38,590 nt of DNA from Candidatus Zixiibacteriota bacterium. Lineage in GTDB: Bacteria; Zixibacteria; MSB-5A5; UM-FILTER-46-8. The DNA is taken from the NCBI GenBank assembly GCA_026983835.1, contig JALSTH010000103.1, forward strand, positions 1 to 38,590. Direction: 5' to 3'. Shown here piece after piece: positions 25,406 through 33,987 of this stretch; position 1 is the first letter of the stretch; each line of letters opens with the position of its first letter. Position numbers and translations under genes: made by a program. The notes below the pieces were generated by a model, which did not search any database, was not told the DNA's origin, and worked only from the letters and a program-made list of their open reading frames with translations.

Positions 25406-27226
25406 CTAACTGTCTCTAGCGAACTTTTTTGTGTTTTTTGGGGATGGTAATTTTAAATCGCTATAAAGGTATGCTCTATTCTTTCCGTCGCTTTTCGCTT
25501 TCAACATCGCCATATCCGCACAATAGATTAGCTCATCCGCATTTTTGGCATCCTGCGGATACATCGCCGCCCCGACAGAAACATTAACTCTCTGACTTTC
25601 CTCGGTAAACTCATTTTTGAATTTGTGCAATTCTATCCCTCTCCTCAACCGCTCAATAAATACTCTAACCTGATCCACTTCGATCTCCTGCATAATCACG
25701 CAAAACTCCTCCCCCCCATATCTGCTGACTATATCGATATTCCTAACGAATTTCCGCAGATAAGATCCCAGCTCCCGCAAAACCGAATCGCCCGCTTGGT
25801 GACCGAAAGAATCATTGTAAAGCTTGAAATCATCTATATCGAAGATGGCTAAGGCGAGTCGCCTATTGTGTCGCCTTGCACGGAATATCTCCTCATTGAG
25901 CCTTTTGTAAAAATATCGGTAATTATAAAGCCCCGTGATGCTATCGGTAAAAGATAATTCTTCGATAATCCGATAATTATGGATATTCTGCAATGCAGAA
26001 GTTAATATATTTATTAGTATAGTTAACAATTTCATATCGGTTTGTATATATTCCAAACCATTCAATTTTTCTCCAAGCAATAAATATCCATAATCTTCAC
26101 CTTGAACCAAAAGCTTGCTGAACGCCTTAAATCCGAGTGACTCCAACTTTTTTAGGAATTTTTTATCCCCCCCATCGATTAATGACTCTTCCAATTCTTT
26201 TATTGTAATAGGATGTGATATGGCGTCTAGGCGGGATGCCAAACTGCCATCGGCATCAATTTTCAAATCTTCCGCAGTACTTCGGCTAATTCCCCGCGCA
26301 TACCTTACTTCAAATACATTACTGTTCTTACTCTTGCCGAGTATTACCGCTTTTCTTAATCCCAACTGTCCCATAATCATTAACAGAAATGTATTTAATA
26401 GCTTGTCCTCGTTAAATATCGTGTAAAGACTCGATGATTCCTTGAATAATGTATGTATCTCGAATACTTTTCTTTTTAATTCTTTTTTAAGGTTCAAATT
26501 TTCGCTGACGGACAGCTCAAATTTTTTCTTTAACGCTTGAAAGCTATGTTTAGCCGCCGTGTAATCTATTCCGAAGGCTATCCTGCTAAATAATATACGA
26601 ACAAGTTTATGCTGGAAATCTTCGATATCTTCGGATAAGTCCACCTCCGAGAAAAAAGCTATTGCCTTAGTTCCTTGCGGAGTCTCTAATCTATACATAT
26701 ATCTCGGTTGCCACTTCAATTCCCCCTGTAAGACTTTGTCCACAGTATGAAAACATCCCAGCTCAAAACTGAAAATATCCGGAGGTTTACCAAAGGTGAT
26801 ATTACTTATTTTTGAGATGTTATTTCCGAATGCGGCTACCGGCGTAAGTTTGCTTTCCCTGACAATATATAAAACCCCTCTTTCCGCCGACAGGAGCTTT
26901 TTAAATTGGCGGAAGTCGGCTTGAAAGGATTCGAAGGGCTCCGTGTAAGAGCCTATATTATTATTCAAGAGAAATTCATTGAAATACTCAAAATTATCGA
27001 GAGGAAGCTTTTCCAGTTCGAATTTAGAGGAATAATAAATATAGGTGGCGAGGCCGACTATAATAAATCCGACAATTATCGCTATAGGAAGCAATAATCT
27101 CCCGATTATTGTTTGGTGTAATTCAGGGAAAAAACTTAAAATGAGAATAAGTGCTAAGAATCCCGCCCAAATTAAAACTATGTTTTTTATTCTATGAAGC
27201 TGACGCCGATGCTTATCTAATTCCAT
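25406..27226 (-). CDS. Membrane-anchored diguanylate cyclase (GAF-like sensor + GGDEF)
   Basis: The 606-residue protein should make c-di-GMP from two GTP. Two helices near the N-terminus (about 15-33 and 40-65) anchor it. A divergent GAF-like region (80-220), a coiled coil (225-265, KKKFELSVSENLNLKKELKR) and a second GAF-like region (265-415) precede the GGDEF domain (425-590). The active site is intact: SITGLYNYRYF, FDIDDFKLYND (metal Asp), FGHQAGDSVL and GGEEF (504-508). The product-inhibition I-site RxxD (RNID, 495-498) lies five residues before GGEEF, as required. It follows the STAS gene by 50 bases and probably shares its promoter. No strong ribosome site precedes the ATG at 27226. Its neighbours suggest control of polysaccharide export. 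Confidence 0.92.
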   Translation of the reverse strand: MELDKHRRQLHRIKNIVLIWAGFLALILILSFFPELHQTIIGRLLLPIAIIVGFIIVGLATYIYYSSKFELEKLPLDNFEYFNEFLLNNNIGSYTEPFESFQADFRQFKKLLSAERGVLYIVRESKLTPVAAFGNNISKISNITFGKPPDIFSFELGCFHTVDKVLQGELKWQPRYMYRLETPQGTKAIAFFSEVDLSEDIEDFQHKLVRILFSRIAFGIDYTAAKHSFQALKKKFELSVSENLNLKKELKRKVFEIHTLFKESSSLYTIFNEDKLLNTFLLMIMGQLGLRKAVILGKSKNSNVFEVRYARGISRSTAEDLKIDADGSLASRLDAISHPITIKELEESLIDGGDKKFLKKLESLGFKAFSKLLVQGEDYGYLLLGEKLNGLEYIQTDMKLLTILINILTSALQNIHNYRIIEELSFTDSITGLYNYRYFYKRLNEEIFRARRHNRRLALAIFDIDDFKLYNDSFGHQAGDSVLRELGSYLRKFVRNIDIVSRYGGEEFCVIMQEIEVDQVRVFIERLRRGIELHKFKNEFTEESQRVNVSVGAAMYPQDAKNADELIYCADMAMLKAKSDGKNRAYLYSDLKLPSPKNTKKFARDS

Positions 27227-27276
27227 ATCTTATACAATATGAGGGAAAATATCTCTTTTATAGAAATTATTGGCTA

Positions 27277-27984
27277 CTACCACTTTTTGCTTAGGTGGTA
27301 ACGACTTTTTCGGGAAGTTAAGTTGTGGGAATACAGCCACTTAAAAACATCCCACCAGCTTACTGAGCTTTCCCCATAAGATTCGGATTGTAATTGCTTC
27401 TTTATACCGTTAATGCTCAGAAAAGGATCCCTCTTTATAATTGAGCGTATTTTCTTATCCAAATTAATCGAGGGTGTCGAGAAAGCCTTATCCTTGTTCG
27501 GTTCCTTAATCTCTTCTGTTTTTACCGCTCCATTCGTTCCCGCCGATTCGGAATTCACCGAACCCGCCCCCTTTTCAGTCATAGTCGGCGATAACTTGGT
27601 TAATATTGATAACCCATGATCGGAAGCGGATTCCCCGAAATCGCGTTTCGCATCATCCAAATCGTCAAATGTTTTAAGAATGCTGTCAAACTCCAGAAGT
27701 TCGAATATCTCATAAACATTAGGGATCATTCTTGCTAATTTTAGATCTCCATGTTGCTGTCTTATTTCACGGATATTGGATATAAAAATTCCCCAGCCGG
27801 CCGAAGAAATATAAGTAACTCCTGCCAAATCAACAATTATTTTATACCTGTTCTGTTCTAAAAGGGAGTTTATAACCTTCTCAAGTTCGGCGGCGGTCAT
27901 AGTATCAATGACGCCATCTACACGGATTAAAGTAATTTCATTTTCATCACCCGCCGCACTAAGCGAAATTTTAATCTCATCCAT
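27277..27984 (-). CDS. STAS-domain protein with C-terminal winged-helix-like region
   Basis: The 235 residues begin with a STAS domain (about 1-112) like anti-sigma-factor antagonists; IIVDLAGVTYISSAGWGIF (49-67) holds the candidate phosphoserine S61. A charged low-complexity linker (about 115-170) leads to a basic C-terminal module (about 172-235: LDKKIRSIIKRDPFLSINGIKK, then SSVSWWDVFKWLYSHNLTSRKSRYHL) that reads like a small winged helix, possibly DNA- or protein-binding; I do not recognise its family. The ATG at 27984 is chosen because GGGAGAGAGG directly upstream is a ribosome site, which a longer start at 28005 would turn into protein. It heads the STAS-GGDEF pair under the promoter at 28104-28132. 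No partner kinase or anti-sigma gene is visible. Confidence 0.82.
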   Translation of the reverse strand: MDEIKISLSAAGDENEITLIRVDGVIDTMTAAELEKVINSLLEQNRYKIIVDLAGVTYISSAGWGIFISNIREIRQQHGDLKLARMIPNVYEIFELLEFDSILKTFDDLDDAKRDFGESASDHGLSILTKLSPTMTEKGAGSVNSESAGTNGAVKTEEIKEPNKDKAFSTPSINLDKKIRSIIKRDPFLSINGIKKQLQSESYGESSVSWWDVFKWLYSHNLTSRKSRYHLSKKW

Positions 27985-28103
27985 AAACCTCTCTCCCGGA
28001 AACATTTTAAAATACAGGGATTAGGGAACCCTTCATATTGTAATTTTCGGCAATATTAATATCAGCTTAACTCGCCATTTTTCCATATTTTGATCCTACG
28101 AAT

Positions 28104-28132
28104 ATTATACCAGCTTAAATCATTATTGTAAA
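28104..28132 (-). promoter_or_regulatory. Sigma70-type promoter for STAS-GGDEF
   Basis: On the minus strand TTTACA (28132-28127) and a perfect TATAAT (28109-28104) are 17 bases apart. The start would be near 28097, giving a leader of about 110 bases before 27984. One of the best promoter matches in the window. Confidence 0.7.
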
Positions 28133-28147
28133 GTAGTAAAATAGTTA

Positions 28148-28177
28148 TTGACAAATCATAGAATTATTTTTTACTAT
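28148..28177 (+). promoter_or_regulatory. Sigma70-type promoter for the zinc-ribbon/YbbR/tsaD genes
   Basis: TTGACA (28148-28153) and TACTAT (28172-28177) are 18 bases apart. The -35 elements of this and the opposite promoter are only 15 bases apart, so one bound regulator could affect both directions. The leader to 28277 would be about 93 bases and holds GCAGGT/ACCTGC (28195-28200, 28249-28254), a weak long-range stem. Confidence 0.6.
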
Positions 28178-28276
28178 CAAAGGACAATTATACAGCAGGT
28201 TGATTTTGTGGTTGTTAATTCGGATCCTTTGATTTCTTTTAGTTTCTGACCTGCAGGATGTTAACAAAATTTAAAT

Positions 28277-28483
28277 ATGGTGGTGAGTATGACGGTGAAT
28301 AATTTTCCCAAATGCCAGAAATGTTCTGAAGGCGTTTTGCTTCCTTTATCCGATTATGGAAGGGATGGCGCTCCGATTATGTATAAAGCTTGGGTATGCT
28401 CAAACCCGAATTGTGGTTTTTCCCTGCGGATCGACAATGGCGAGATTTCCTTTGGAAAAACCATAACTCAATCTTCCAAGTGA
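28277..28483 (+). CDS. Small zinc-ribbon protein
   Basis: A 68-residue protein with two cysteine pairs, CQKC (13-16) and CSNPNC (41-46), spaced like a zinc ribbon; between them is a short hydrophobic/charged stretch and after them FSLRIDNGEISF. Such proteins may bind nucleic acid or a protein partner; no family is recognised. The start could also be the ATG at 28289 (MTVNNFPK), which has GGTGGTGAG directly before it; the cysteines are unaffected. It is followed after 63 bases by the YbbR gene and probably shares its transcript. Confidence 0.65.
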   Translation: MVVSMTVNNFPKCQKCSEGVLLPLSDYGRDGAPIMYKAWVCSNPNCGFSLRIDNGEISFGKTITQSSK

Positions 28484-28546
28484 GGTATTTTCGGTATCTC
28501 GCTCAATTGGGATTAATTAAAGCCGATTAACATTTAGGCTAATAAT

Positions 28547-28945
28547 ATGTCAACCATTTCCCGAAGAATCCTCAATAATTTGCCATTGAAAATAGGGGCG
28601 GTGTTTTTCGCCGCCCTTCTATGGTTTCATACCACGACGGAAAAAAACTACGAATATACTTTTGAAGTGACCCATTCGGAAGTCAAGCTCCCCAAAGGGC
28701 TTAAATTGACAAAAAAAGAAATTCCGCCAGTCGAGGTCCGTTTGGGTGGAAAAGGCAAGAGTTTGCTTCAGTGTTTTGATAAAAAAGCGCTGACATTAAA
28801 TATCGATTTAACCAACTACAAAGCCGGAACTTTCGAATACCCGATCGATCCTTCCGATATAGTCCTTCCAAAAACGGAGTCCCTTTCTGTCATCGATGTT
28901 ATTTTCCCTAAGTTTATCCGTTTACAATTAATCAAAAAAACATAA
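28547..28945 (+). CDS. Single-domain YbbR-like membrane-anchored protein
   Basis: The 132 residues start with the YbbR-type signal anchor (NNLPLKIGAVFFAALLWFH, about 10-28), then one YbbR beta-domain (about 35-130: EVKLPKGLKLTKKEIPPVEVRLGGKGK and LTNYKAGTFEYPI). Bacterial YbbR proteins usually have several such domains and often accompany the diadenylate cyclase CdaA and GlmM; neither gene is here. The protein should face the periplasm. It lies 18 bases before tsaD, so co-expression with tsaD is likely, but its function is not clear. Confidence 0.8.
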   Translation: MSTISRRILNNLPLKIGAVFFAALLWFHTTTEKNYEYTFEVTHSEVKLPKGLKLTKKEIPPVEVRLGGKGKSLLQCFDKKALTLNIDLTNYKAGTFEYPIDPSDIVLPKTESLSVIDVIFPKFIRLQLIKKT

Positions 28946-28963
28946 ACACCCATTAAGTGTAAA

Positions 28964-29953
28964 ATGTATATTTTGGGTATAGAGACATCCTGTGATGAAA
29001 CAGCTTCCGGCATTGTAAAGGGCGGTGAGATATTATCAAATATAATATTGACACAAACGGCACATAGTATTTATGGCGGAGTTGTTCCGGAGATCGCCAG
29101 CAGGGAACATACCAAGCATATAGTTTCCATCGTGGAGAAAGCGCTAGCGGTTGCGGGAACACAATTTTCCCAAATCGGGGCAATTGCCGTTACCCGCGGT
29201 CCCGGGCTTATCGGTTGTCTTTTGGTGGGAGTATCATACGCACGGAATTTAGGGTTGGCGCTAAATATCCCGGTAATCGGGATAAATCACCTCGAGGGGC
29301 ATATTTCGGCAGCTTTCACCGACCCAGATATCGAATTCCCGCTATTGTGTCTTCTCGCTTCCGGCGGACATACAATGCTTGTCGTTGTCAATGAATTTCA
29401 CAAATATAGTATTTTAGGAACTACCCGCGATGACGCCGCCGGCGAAGCGTTTGATAAAGTTGCTAAATTATTAGGGCTTGGATACCCGGGCGGAGCGAAG
29501 TTAGACGAACTTGCCGATAAAGGTGATCCGAACAGGTTCCATTTTCCCTTAGCCAAATTGAAAAAAGGGAAATGGGATTTCTCATTTTCCGGGATAAAAA
29601 CGGCTGTAGCCTTGAAAGTAAGGGAGTTTCCCGATGGAGAAGTTCCCGCCGATGACATCGCCGCCGGTTTTAGGAAGGCGGTTATAACAATGCTGATGTC
29701 CAAGCTTAAAGAAGCGATCGTCTACTCAAGATGTAAGCACTTCGCTATCGTCGGGGGAGTTGCGCAGAATTCCCTATTGCGAAACAAAGCGGTAGAATTA
29801 GCTAACGAGATGGGAATATCTTTTTATATACCCGATGCCGATTTATGCGGGGATAATGGAGCTATGATAGCCATCGCCGGCGAGCTTTCCCTGAAAAACA
29901 ATATCCCTTTAGAATCGGATTTCGATGCTTCCCCTTATCTACCATTAACCTAA
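28964..29953 (+). CDS. tsaD: tRNA N6-threonylcarbamoyladenosine transferase subunit TsaD
   Basis: A 329-residue ASKHA-fold protein (Kae1/Gcp/YgjD family) that, with TsaB and TsaE, transfers threonylcarbamoyl to A37 of ANN-decoding tRNAs. Visible: LGIETSCDETASGIV (4-18), PEIASREHTKHI, the metal-binding HLEGH (H109, H113), LASGGHTMLV, GEAFDKVAKLLGLGYPGG, SGIKTAV, GGVAQNSLLR and DNGAMIA with the metal aspartate. Length and motifs are standard. TsaB, TsaC and TsaE are not in the window. Confidence 0.97.
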   Translation: MYILGIETSCDETASGIVKGGEILSNIILTQTAHSIYGGVVPEIASREHTKHIVSIVEKALAVAGTQFSQIGAIAVTRGPGLIGCLLVGVSYARNLGLALNIPVIGINHLEGHISAAFTDPDIEFPLLCLLASGGHTMLVVVNEFHKYSILGTTRDDAAGEAFDKVAKLLGLGYPGGAKLDELADKGDPNRFHFPLAKLKKGKWDFSFSGIKTAVALKVREFPDGEVPADDIAAGFRKAVITMLMSKLKEAIVYSRCKHFAIVGGVAQNSLLRNKAVELANEMGISFYIPDADLCGDNGAMIAIAGELSLKNNIPLESDFDASPYLPLT

Positions 29954-30037
29954 AATAATATCAATTAAGGTAAATTCGCAAAAACACCTGCCGAATAATA
30001 ACATATACATTTTCATCTCGGATAAAAGGGTATTAAA

Positions 30038-30985
30038 ATGGAAAACACCGAATTCGTGCCCATTAAAATAGATCAATTGCTTGAGAACACTATCTTAAAT
30101 ATTGATATTTATGGAATGGTTAACAATGGTTATAATCAACTATGCTCCAAACCCATTCCGATTATAAGTGATCTCATCACGGAAATAAAAGATTTGACGA
30201 ATGGTCCTATTTTCATCGATAAAAGGGATAAAGAGCTTTTTAATAAATATCTTGAAAGAAATCTATCTTTGCTAACTAACAAGAATGATATCAGTTTAGC
30301 GGAAAAAACTCGCATATTTTACAATATTGGAACAGATATCCTTAAAGGCGATTTCTCCAATTTCGGCAGCTCAATTGAATTAGAAAGGTATAGGCATTTC
30401 ATTTCCAATTTAATTATTTTTTTGAAATCCAAACCCGGTGTCAGTAAATATTTTTTCGTCTTGAAACCAAAGAATCATTCTATATATAACCACAGTATCG
30501 GAGTAGCGAGTCTATCGATATCTCTGGGGATTAAAATTGGATTGCAATCGGAGGGGGATTTGGAGAATTTGGGAATCGGCGCTTTATTACACGATATCGG
30601 AATGACGACGGTCCCGCAAAGAATTGTCGAAAAGCAGGATAAATTAAATAATAGGGAATTTGATATAGTCAAAAGGCATGTCAAGTATGGAGTTGAAATC
30701 CTCAGTAAAGTTCCGGGAATATCCAAAGATATTATTTCGGCGGTTCAAGATCATCACGAACGAATCGACGGTAAAGGATACCTGTTCCGTAAGCGGGGCA
30801 AGGAGATCCACCCTTTCGCCAAGATAATTGCTCTCATCGATGTATTCGATGCAATTACATCCAAGCGACCTTATAGGGACGCATCCGATCCCTTCCCGGC
30901 AATACGAGAGATAATGACCCACCAAAGCGGTTTCGAAAAGAAATTATTAAAATTGTTGATATTGGAATTGGGGGAAAACAATTAG
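30038..30985 (+). CDS. HD-GYP-domain protein, probable c-di-GMP phosphodiesterase
   Basis: The 315-residue cytoplasmic protein has an unrecognised N-terminal region (1-140) like the DUF3391-type leaders of some HD-GYP proteins, then an HD-GYP domain: NHSIGVA (H152), LLHDIGM (H185, D186), KRHVKYGVEIL (H214), QDHHERIDGKGY (H239, H240, E241, D244) and ALIDVFDAITS. The GYP tripeptide reads GYL (247-249), a mild deviation seen in some active members. It would degrade c-di-GMP, opposing the GGDEF enzyme encoded 3 kb away. AAAAGGG precedes the ATG by about eight bases. It converges with the GT39-TPR gene, 34 bases away, with no hairpin visible. Confidence 0.88.
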   Translation: MENTEFVPIKIDQLLENTILNIDIYGMVNNGYNQLCSKPIPIISDLITEIKDLTNGPIFIDKRDKELFNKYLERNLSLLTNKNDISLAEKTRIFYNIGTDILKGDFSNFGSSIELERYRHFISNLIIFLKSKPGVSKYFFVLKPKNHSIYNHSIGVASLSISLGIKIGLQSEGDLENLGIGALLHDIGMTTVPQRIVEKQDKLNNREFDIVKRHVKYGVEILSKVPGISKDIISAVQDHHERIDGKGYLFRKRGKEIHPFAKIIALIDVFDAITSKRPYRDASDPFPAIREIMTHQSGFEKKLLKLLILELGENN

Positions 30986-31019
30986 CGTTCGTTCGGGTAT
31001 TTGTTAACCACGGCGACCT

Positions 31020-33311
31020 TCACTTTTCTTTAATCATACCCTCGACTAAATTATATTTCTCCCTTGCGGACATAAACTTCGGATTAACCTTTATTGCCCG
31101 TTTAAAATAATCGGCAGCCTTGTATAATCTTCCGGTTTTCGCATAAACCAAACCCAAATTATAAAGCGCAAGAACATTCCTGGGCTGCAACTCGCAAGCC
31201 CTTAACAGGTACTTTTCCGCATTAGGATAATCCCGTTTGGAATCGTATATCAATCCTATATTGATCAATGCCTTTACAAAATTACGATCGTTGTTTACGA
31301 TCTTCAATAACCTCCGCAAAGCCTTATCGAATTGCCCCTCTTGAATTTCGATTACAGCGAGATTATAATTCGCTTTGTTGACTGCAGATCGCGCATCGGT
31401 GGAGAAAGGAAGGTCCCGAGAATAGACCTCACCCAAATTATACTCTGAGGCTATCCCCTCCGAATAATTCCCGACAGCCCTTCGGTAATAAAAGATAGCG
31501 GAGTCTATGTTGCTTTGTTGCTGATATATTTTGCCAAGAGCATAGCAAAGCCTTCTATCATTCTCAAATATTTTGATATACTTGCTCAGGGTCGTTATCG
31601 CTTCGGAAGTATCCCCAGACTTAAGCCTTGAGGTAATATAATCTGTGACCGCCGGTACTGAGTTGGGTTTTGCCTTAAGAGCCCTTTCCGCATAATCGGC
31701 TGCAAGTTTATATTCTCCTTTTAATAAATTAACGGTCGAAAGATTTAAATAGGCTCGACTTTCCTTTGGATGATACTTTAGTTCACGAGAGTAATAATAC
31801 GCCGCGCTGTCATAATTCCCTTTATAGAAAAAAATATTTCCTATATTCAAGCGGGCGAGGGAAACCTCGTTGTTTTTTTCGATAGCCAGTCGATATTCAT
31901 CAAGCGCCGATTTCCATTCTCCATTCCTCAAATAGATATTTCCGAGATTATAATACGCCTGCGAAAAGTCATATCTACGGATACCGACAAAATTGGTTAT
32001 AGAGATTAACAAAGCGATTAACCCAAAAATAAGGGGAAGTAGGGTTTTTTGCCTAACCCGCTTTCTAATCGTAGAATATAGAACAAATATACCATACCCG
32101 GCGAATATTGTAAGATAGGGTATTAGCGGCAGCCGAAACCGTGAAGTAACAAAAAACAACACCATCGTCAGCCATATAGAGACAATAGCAAAAAATAACA
32201 GCGTATATTCATATCTCCATCGCTGCGGTGAAAATAATCCAACAATCGAGAAACCCAAAATCAATGCGAAAGGAATTATGGTTATCCTACTAATAGACGA
32301 AAATTGTTTGGAGAAATAGATGCTCTGATTGTTGGATATCTCATAATTATTCAAGGATAGATAGATCTTTTTAAGAAAAAGCGACAACGCCTTCGAGGGA
32401 TTATCGACAATAAAATTCAGTCCCCGCCTGTAATAAAAATTGGAAACCTGAGATGGTTTTAATCCCTTCGCCCCGCTTGTTTTTTCCGCAAAGTATTTGC
32501 AGTCGCTATACTCCCAATTTACGCCGAATTCGGGCATATTAGCTGTCATTCCATCCGCATCTTCATTATTGCCGATATAGAAATTTATCCCTCCTTGAGA
32601 AGCAATCAGTACCAAATCCTGTCCGGCAAAATAGTTAATAGCTGTAATTGGTATTATCGGGATTAAAGCAAAAATTAAATATAAGCCTGCTTTCTTAAAA
32701 TCCCTCGATAAATAGTATAACCATATCAAAGCGAAAGGATAAAAGAGCAATACATTCGCTCTCGTTATGGCAGCAGTTCCCAAGGTTAAACCAGAGAGAA
32801 TGATAAATTTTTTCTCTTTCCCACCTTCCCCTGCACGCAAAAGAAAATAAACAGACGCCAACAGCAAGAGGGAGAACAATGTATCAACCAAAAGCTGTCC
32901 CTCAAAATATAACGGCGGATAATAAAGGGTATATAGCAATACCGCCGCTATGGCAGTGAAATCATTGAAATACCGCCTCCCGATTAAATATATCAGAATG
33001 ATTATTGTGATACCCATTAAATGTCCCGCAAGGGAAGCTATAAACAGGTTCGCTCCGAAAATCAAATATACACCCGCAAGGAAAAACATATAAAGAGGCG
33101 CCCTAAAAAACGGACCTGTTAAACTAAATTGCCCGCTTGATATCTGTAAAGCCAATAAGTGATGATAAAGAGCATCAATACTCGGATTATAAAAAAACGG
33201 ACTATGAGCGGAACTCTGGAGCAGATAACTTATTCTAATTACGAAGGCGAATAGTATTATCGTCGCCCCAAATAATTTATGACGATTATTTAGCCTTTTA
33301 ATTAATTTCAC
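31020..33311 (-). CDS. GT39/ArnT-PMT-like membrane glycosyltransferase fused to TPR repeats
   Basis: The 763-residue protein has about a dozen membrane helices (15-435) in the GT-C arrangement; the first loop holds the acidic catalytic position D46 in NPSIDALYHH, and GPFFRAPLYMFFLAG, LLYTLYYPPLYFEGQ and FFVTSRFRLPLIPYL are typical of PMT_2/RgtA-like enzymes that use lipid-linked sugars on the outer face of the inner membrane. From about 440 to 750 follow eight or more TPR units (for example YYNLGNIYLRNGEWKSALDEY, RLNIGNIFFYKGNYDSA, LYNLGLVYAKTGRLYKAADYF), which would lie in the periplasm and could bind an acceptor protein. It may glycosylate protein or polysaccharide. The upstream Mo-like gene ends 47 bases before. 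Confidence 0.88.
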   Translation of the reverse strand: MKLIKRLNNRHKLFGATIILFAFVIRISYLLQSSAHSPFFYNPSIDALYHHLLALQISSGQFSLTGPFFRAPLYMFFLAGVYLIFGANLFIASLAGHLMGITIIILIYLIGRRYFNDFTAIAAVLLYTLYYPPLYFEGQLLVDTLFSLLLLASVYFLLRAGEGGKEKKFIILSGLTLGTAAITRANVLLFYPFALIWLYYLSRDFKKAGLYLIFALIPIIPITAINYFAGQDLVLIASQGGINFYIGNNEDADGMTANMPEFGVNWEYSDCKYFAEKTSGAKGLKPSQVSNFYYRRGLNFIVDNPSKALSLFLKKIYLSLNNYEISNNQSIYFSKQFSSISRITIIPFALILGFSIVGLFSPQRWRYEYTLLFFAIVSIWLTMVLFFVTSRFRLPLIPYLTIFAGYGIFVLYSTIRKRVRQKTLLPLIFGLIALLISITNFVGIRRYDFSQAYYNLGNIYLRNGEWKSALDEYRLAIEKNNEVSLARLNIGNIFFYKGNYDSAAYYYSRELKYHPKESRAYLNLSTVNLLKGEYKLAADYAERALKAKPNSVPAVTDYITSRLKSGDTSEAITTLSKYIKIFENDRRLCYALGKIYQQQSNIDSAIFYYRRAVGNYSEGIASEYNLGEVYSRDLPFSTDARSAVNKANYNLAVIEIQEGQFDKALRRLLKIVNNDRNFVKALINIGLIYDSKRDYPNAEKYLLRACELQPRNVLALYNLGLVYAKTGRLYKAADYFKRAIKVNPKFMSAREKYNLVEGMIKEK

Positions 33312-33358
33312 ATTTCAATGACAGTAGAAAAAAACCATTAAACATTTCGATAGTTATA

Positions 33359-33946
33359 TTAAAATTCGGTTACTTCACCGCCCTGGATATATTTATACGA
33401 TTGGGAATTGACATCGAATATTTCACAGGATTCTATATCCGCAATTCGGGAATATCCCCTGTCCTCCCAAAACCCACCTTGCATTTTGTCGGTAAATCTG
33501 ATCACCGAAAGAGCTTTTACGGATTTATATCCCCATTTATTAGGGACGAACATCCTCAATGGCCCCCCATATTCAATTTCCAAATCCTCTCCATTGACGG
33601 CATAACAAAGCAGTACCCGTGGATGCAAAAGCGCTTTTAACTCAACAGTCGTGTCATATCCCGTAACCGAAATGAAAGTTATATAATCCACCCCTTTTTG
33701 CAAAACAAACCGTTTTATAAATTCCGAAAACAATACCCCTTCCCATTTAGCTCTTACCGACCAACGCGAGACAGAAGTCAACCTCGCATCGACAATGGTT
33801 TTAGGCATCGCTTTTATCGTCCGTAAATCGAACTCCATCGGGTTATCAATCATTCCATCAACGGTTAATTTATAATCGTTGATATCGATATTCGGCATCC
33901 CCTCCGCATAAAATATTGGAGTTCCCAATTTTTTTAATATGCTCAT
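33359..33946 (-). CDS. Sulfite-oxidase-fold (oxidoreductase molybdopterin-binding-like) protein lacking the Mo-ligand cysteine
   Basis: The 195 residues match the cytoplasmic branch of the sulfite-oxidase/YedY fold: YKLTVDGMIDNPMEFDL, then SVSRWSVRAKWEGVLFSEF (58-76), GYDTTVELKALLHPRVLLCYAVNGEDLEIEYGGPLRM and VPNKWGYKSVKAL. In enzymes of this family the third element reads CVTRWS..., the Cys binding molybdenum; here that place is Ser58 (codon TCT). It may therefore not be a normal molybdoenzyme. No molybdenum cofactor gene is nearby. The start at 33946 is preceded by AGGAG at five bases; an ATG at 33961 is less likely. It follows the ThrRS-editing-like gene by 41 bases. Confidence 0.82.
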   Translation of the reverse strand: MSILKKLGTPIFYAEGMPNIDINDYKLTVDGMIDNPMEFDLRTIKAMPKTIVDARLTSVSRWSVRAKWEGVLFSEFIKRFVLQKGVDYITFISVTGYDTTVELKALLHPRVLLCYAVNGEDLEIEYGGPLRMFVPNKWGYKSVKALSVIRFTDKMQGGFWEDRGYSRIADIESCEIFDVNSQSYKYIQGGEVTEF

Positions 33947-33987
33947 AAATACTCCTGACATTGCTTGAGATAAAATTTTATCCCCGC

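Noticed and set aside
28195-28254. GCAGGT/ACCTGC stem as a riboswitch in the zinc-ribbon leader
   Set aside because: Only six pairs with a 48-base loop; no known riboswitch core is recognised.
30986-31019. Partial similarity of this spacer (GGGTATTTGTTAA) to the wza leader (GGGTATTTCTTAA)
   Set aside because: Only a short AT-rich match between two spacers; too weak to call a shared element.
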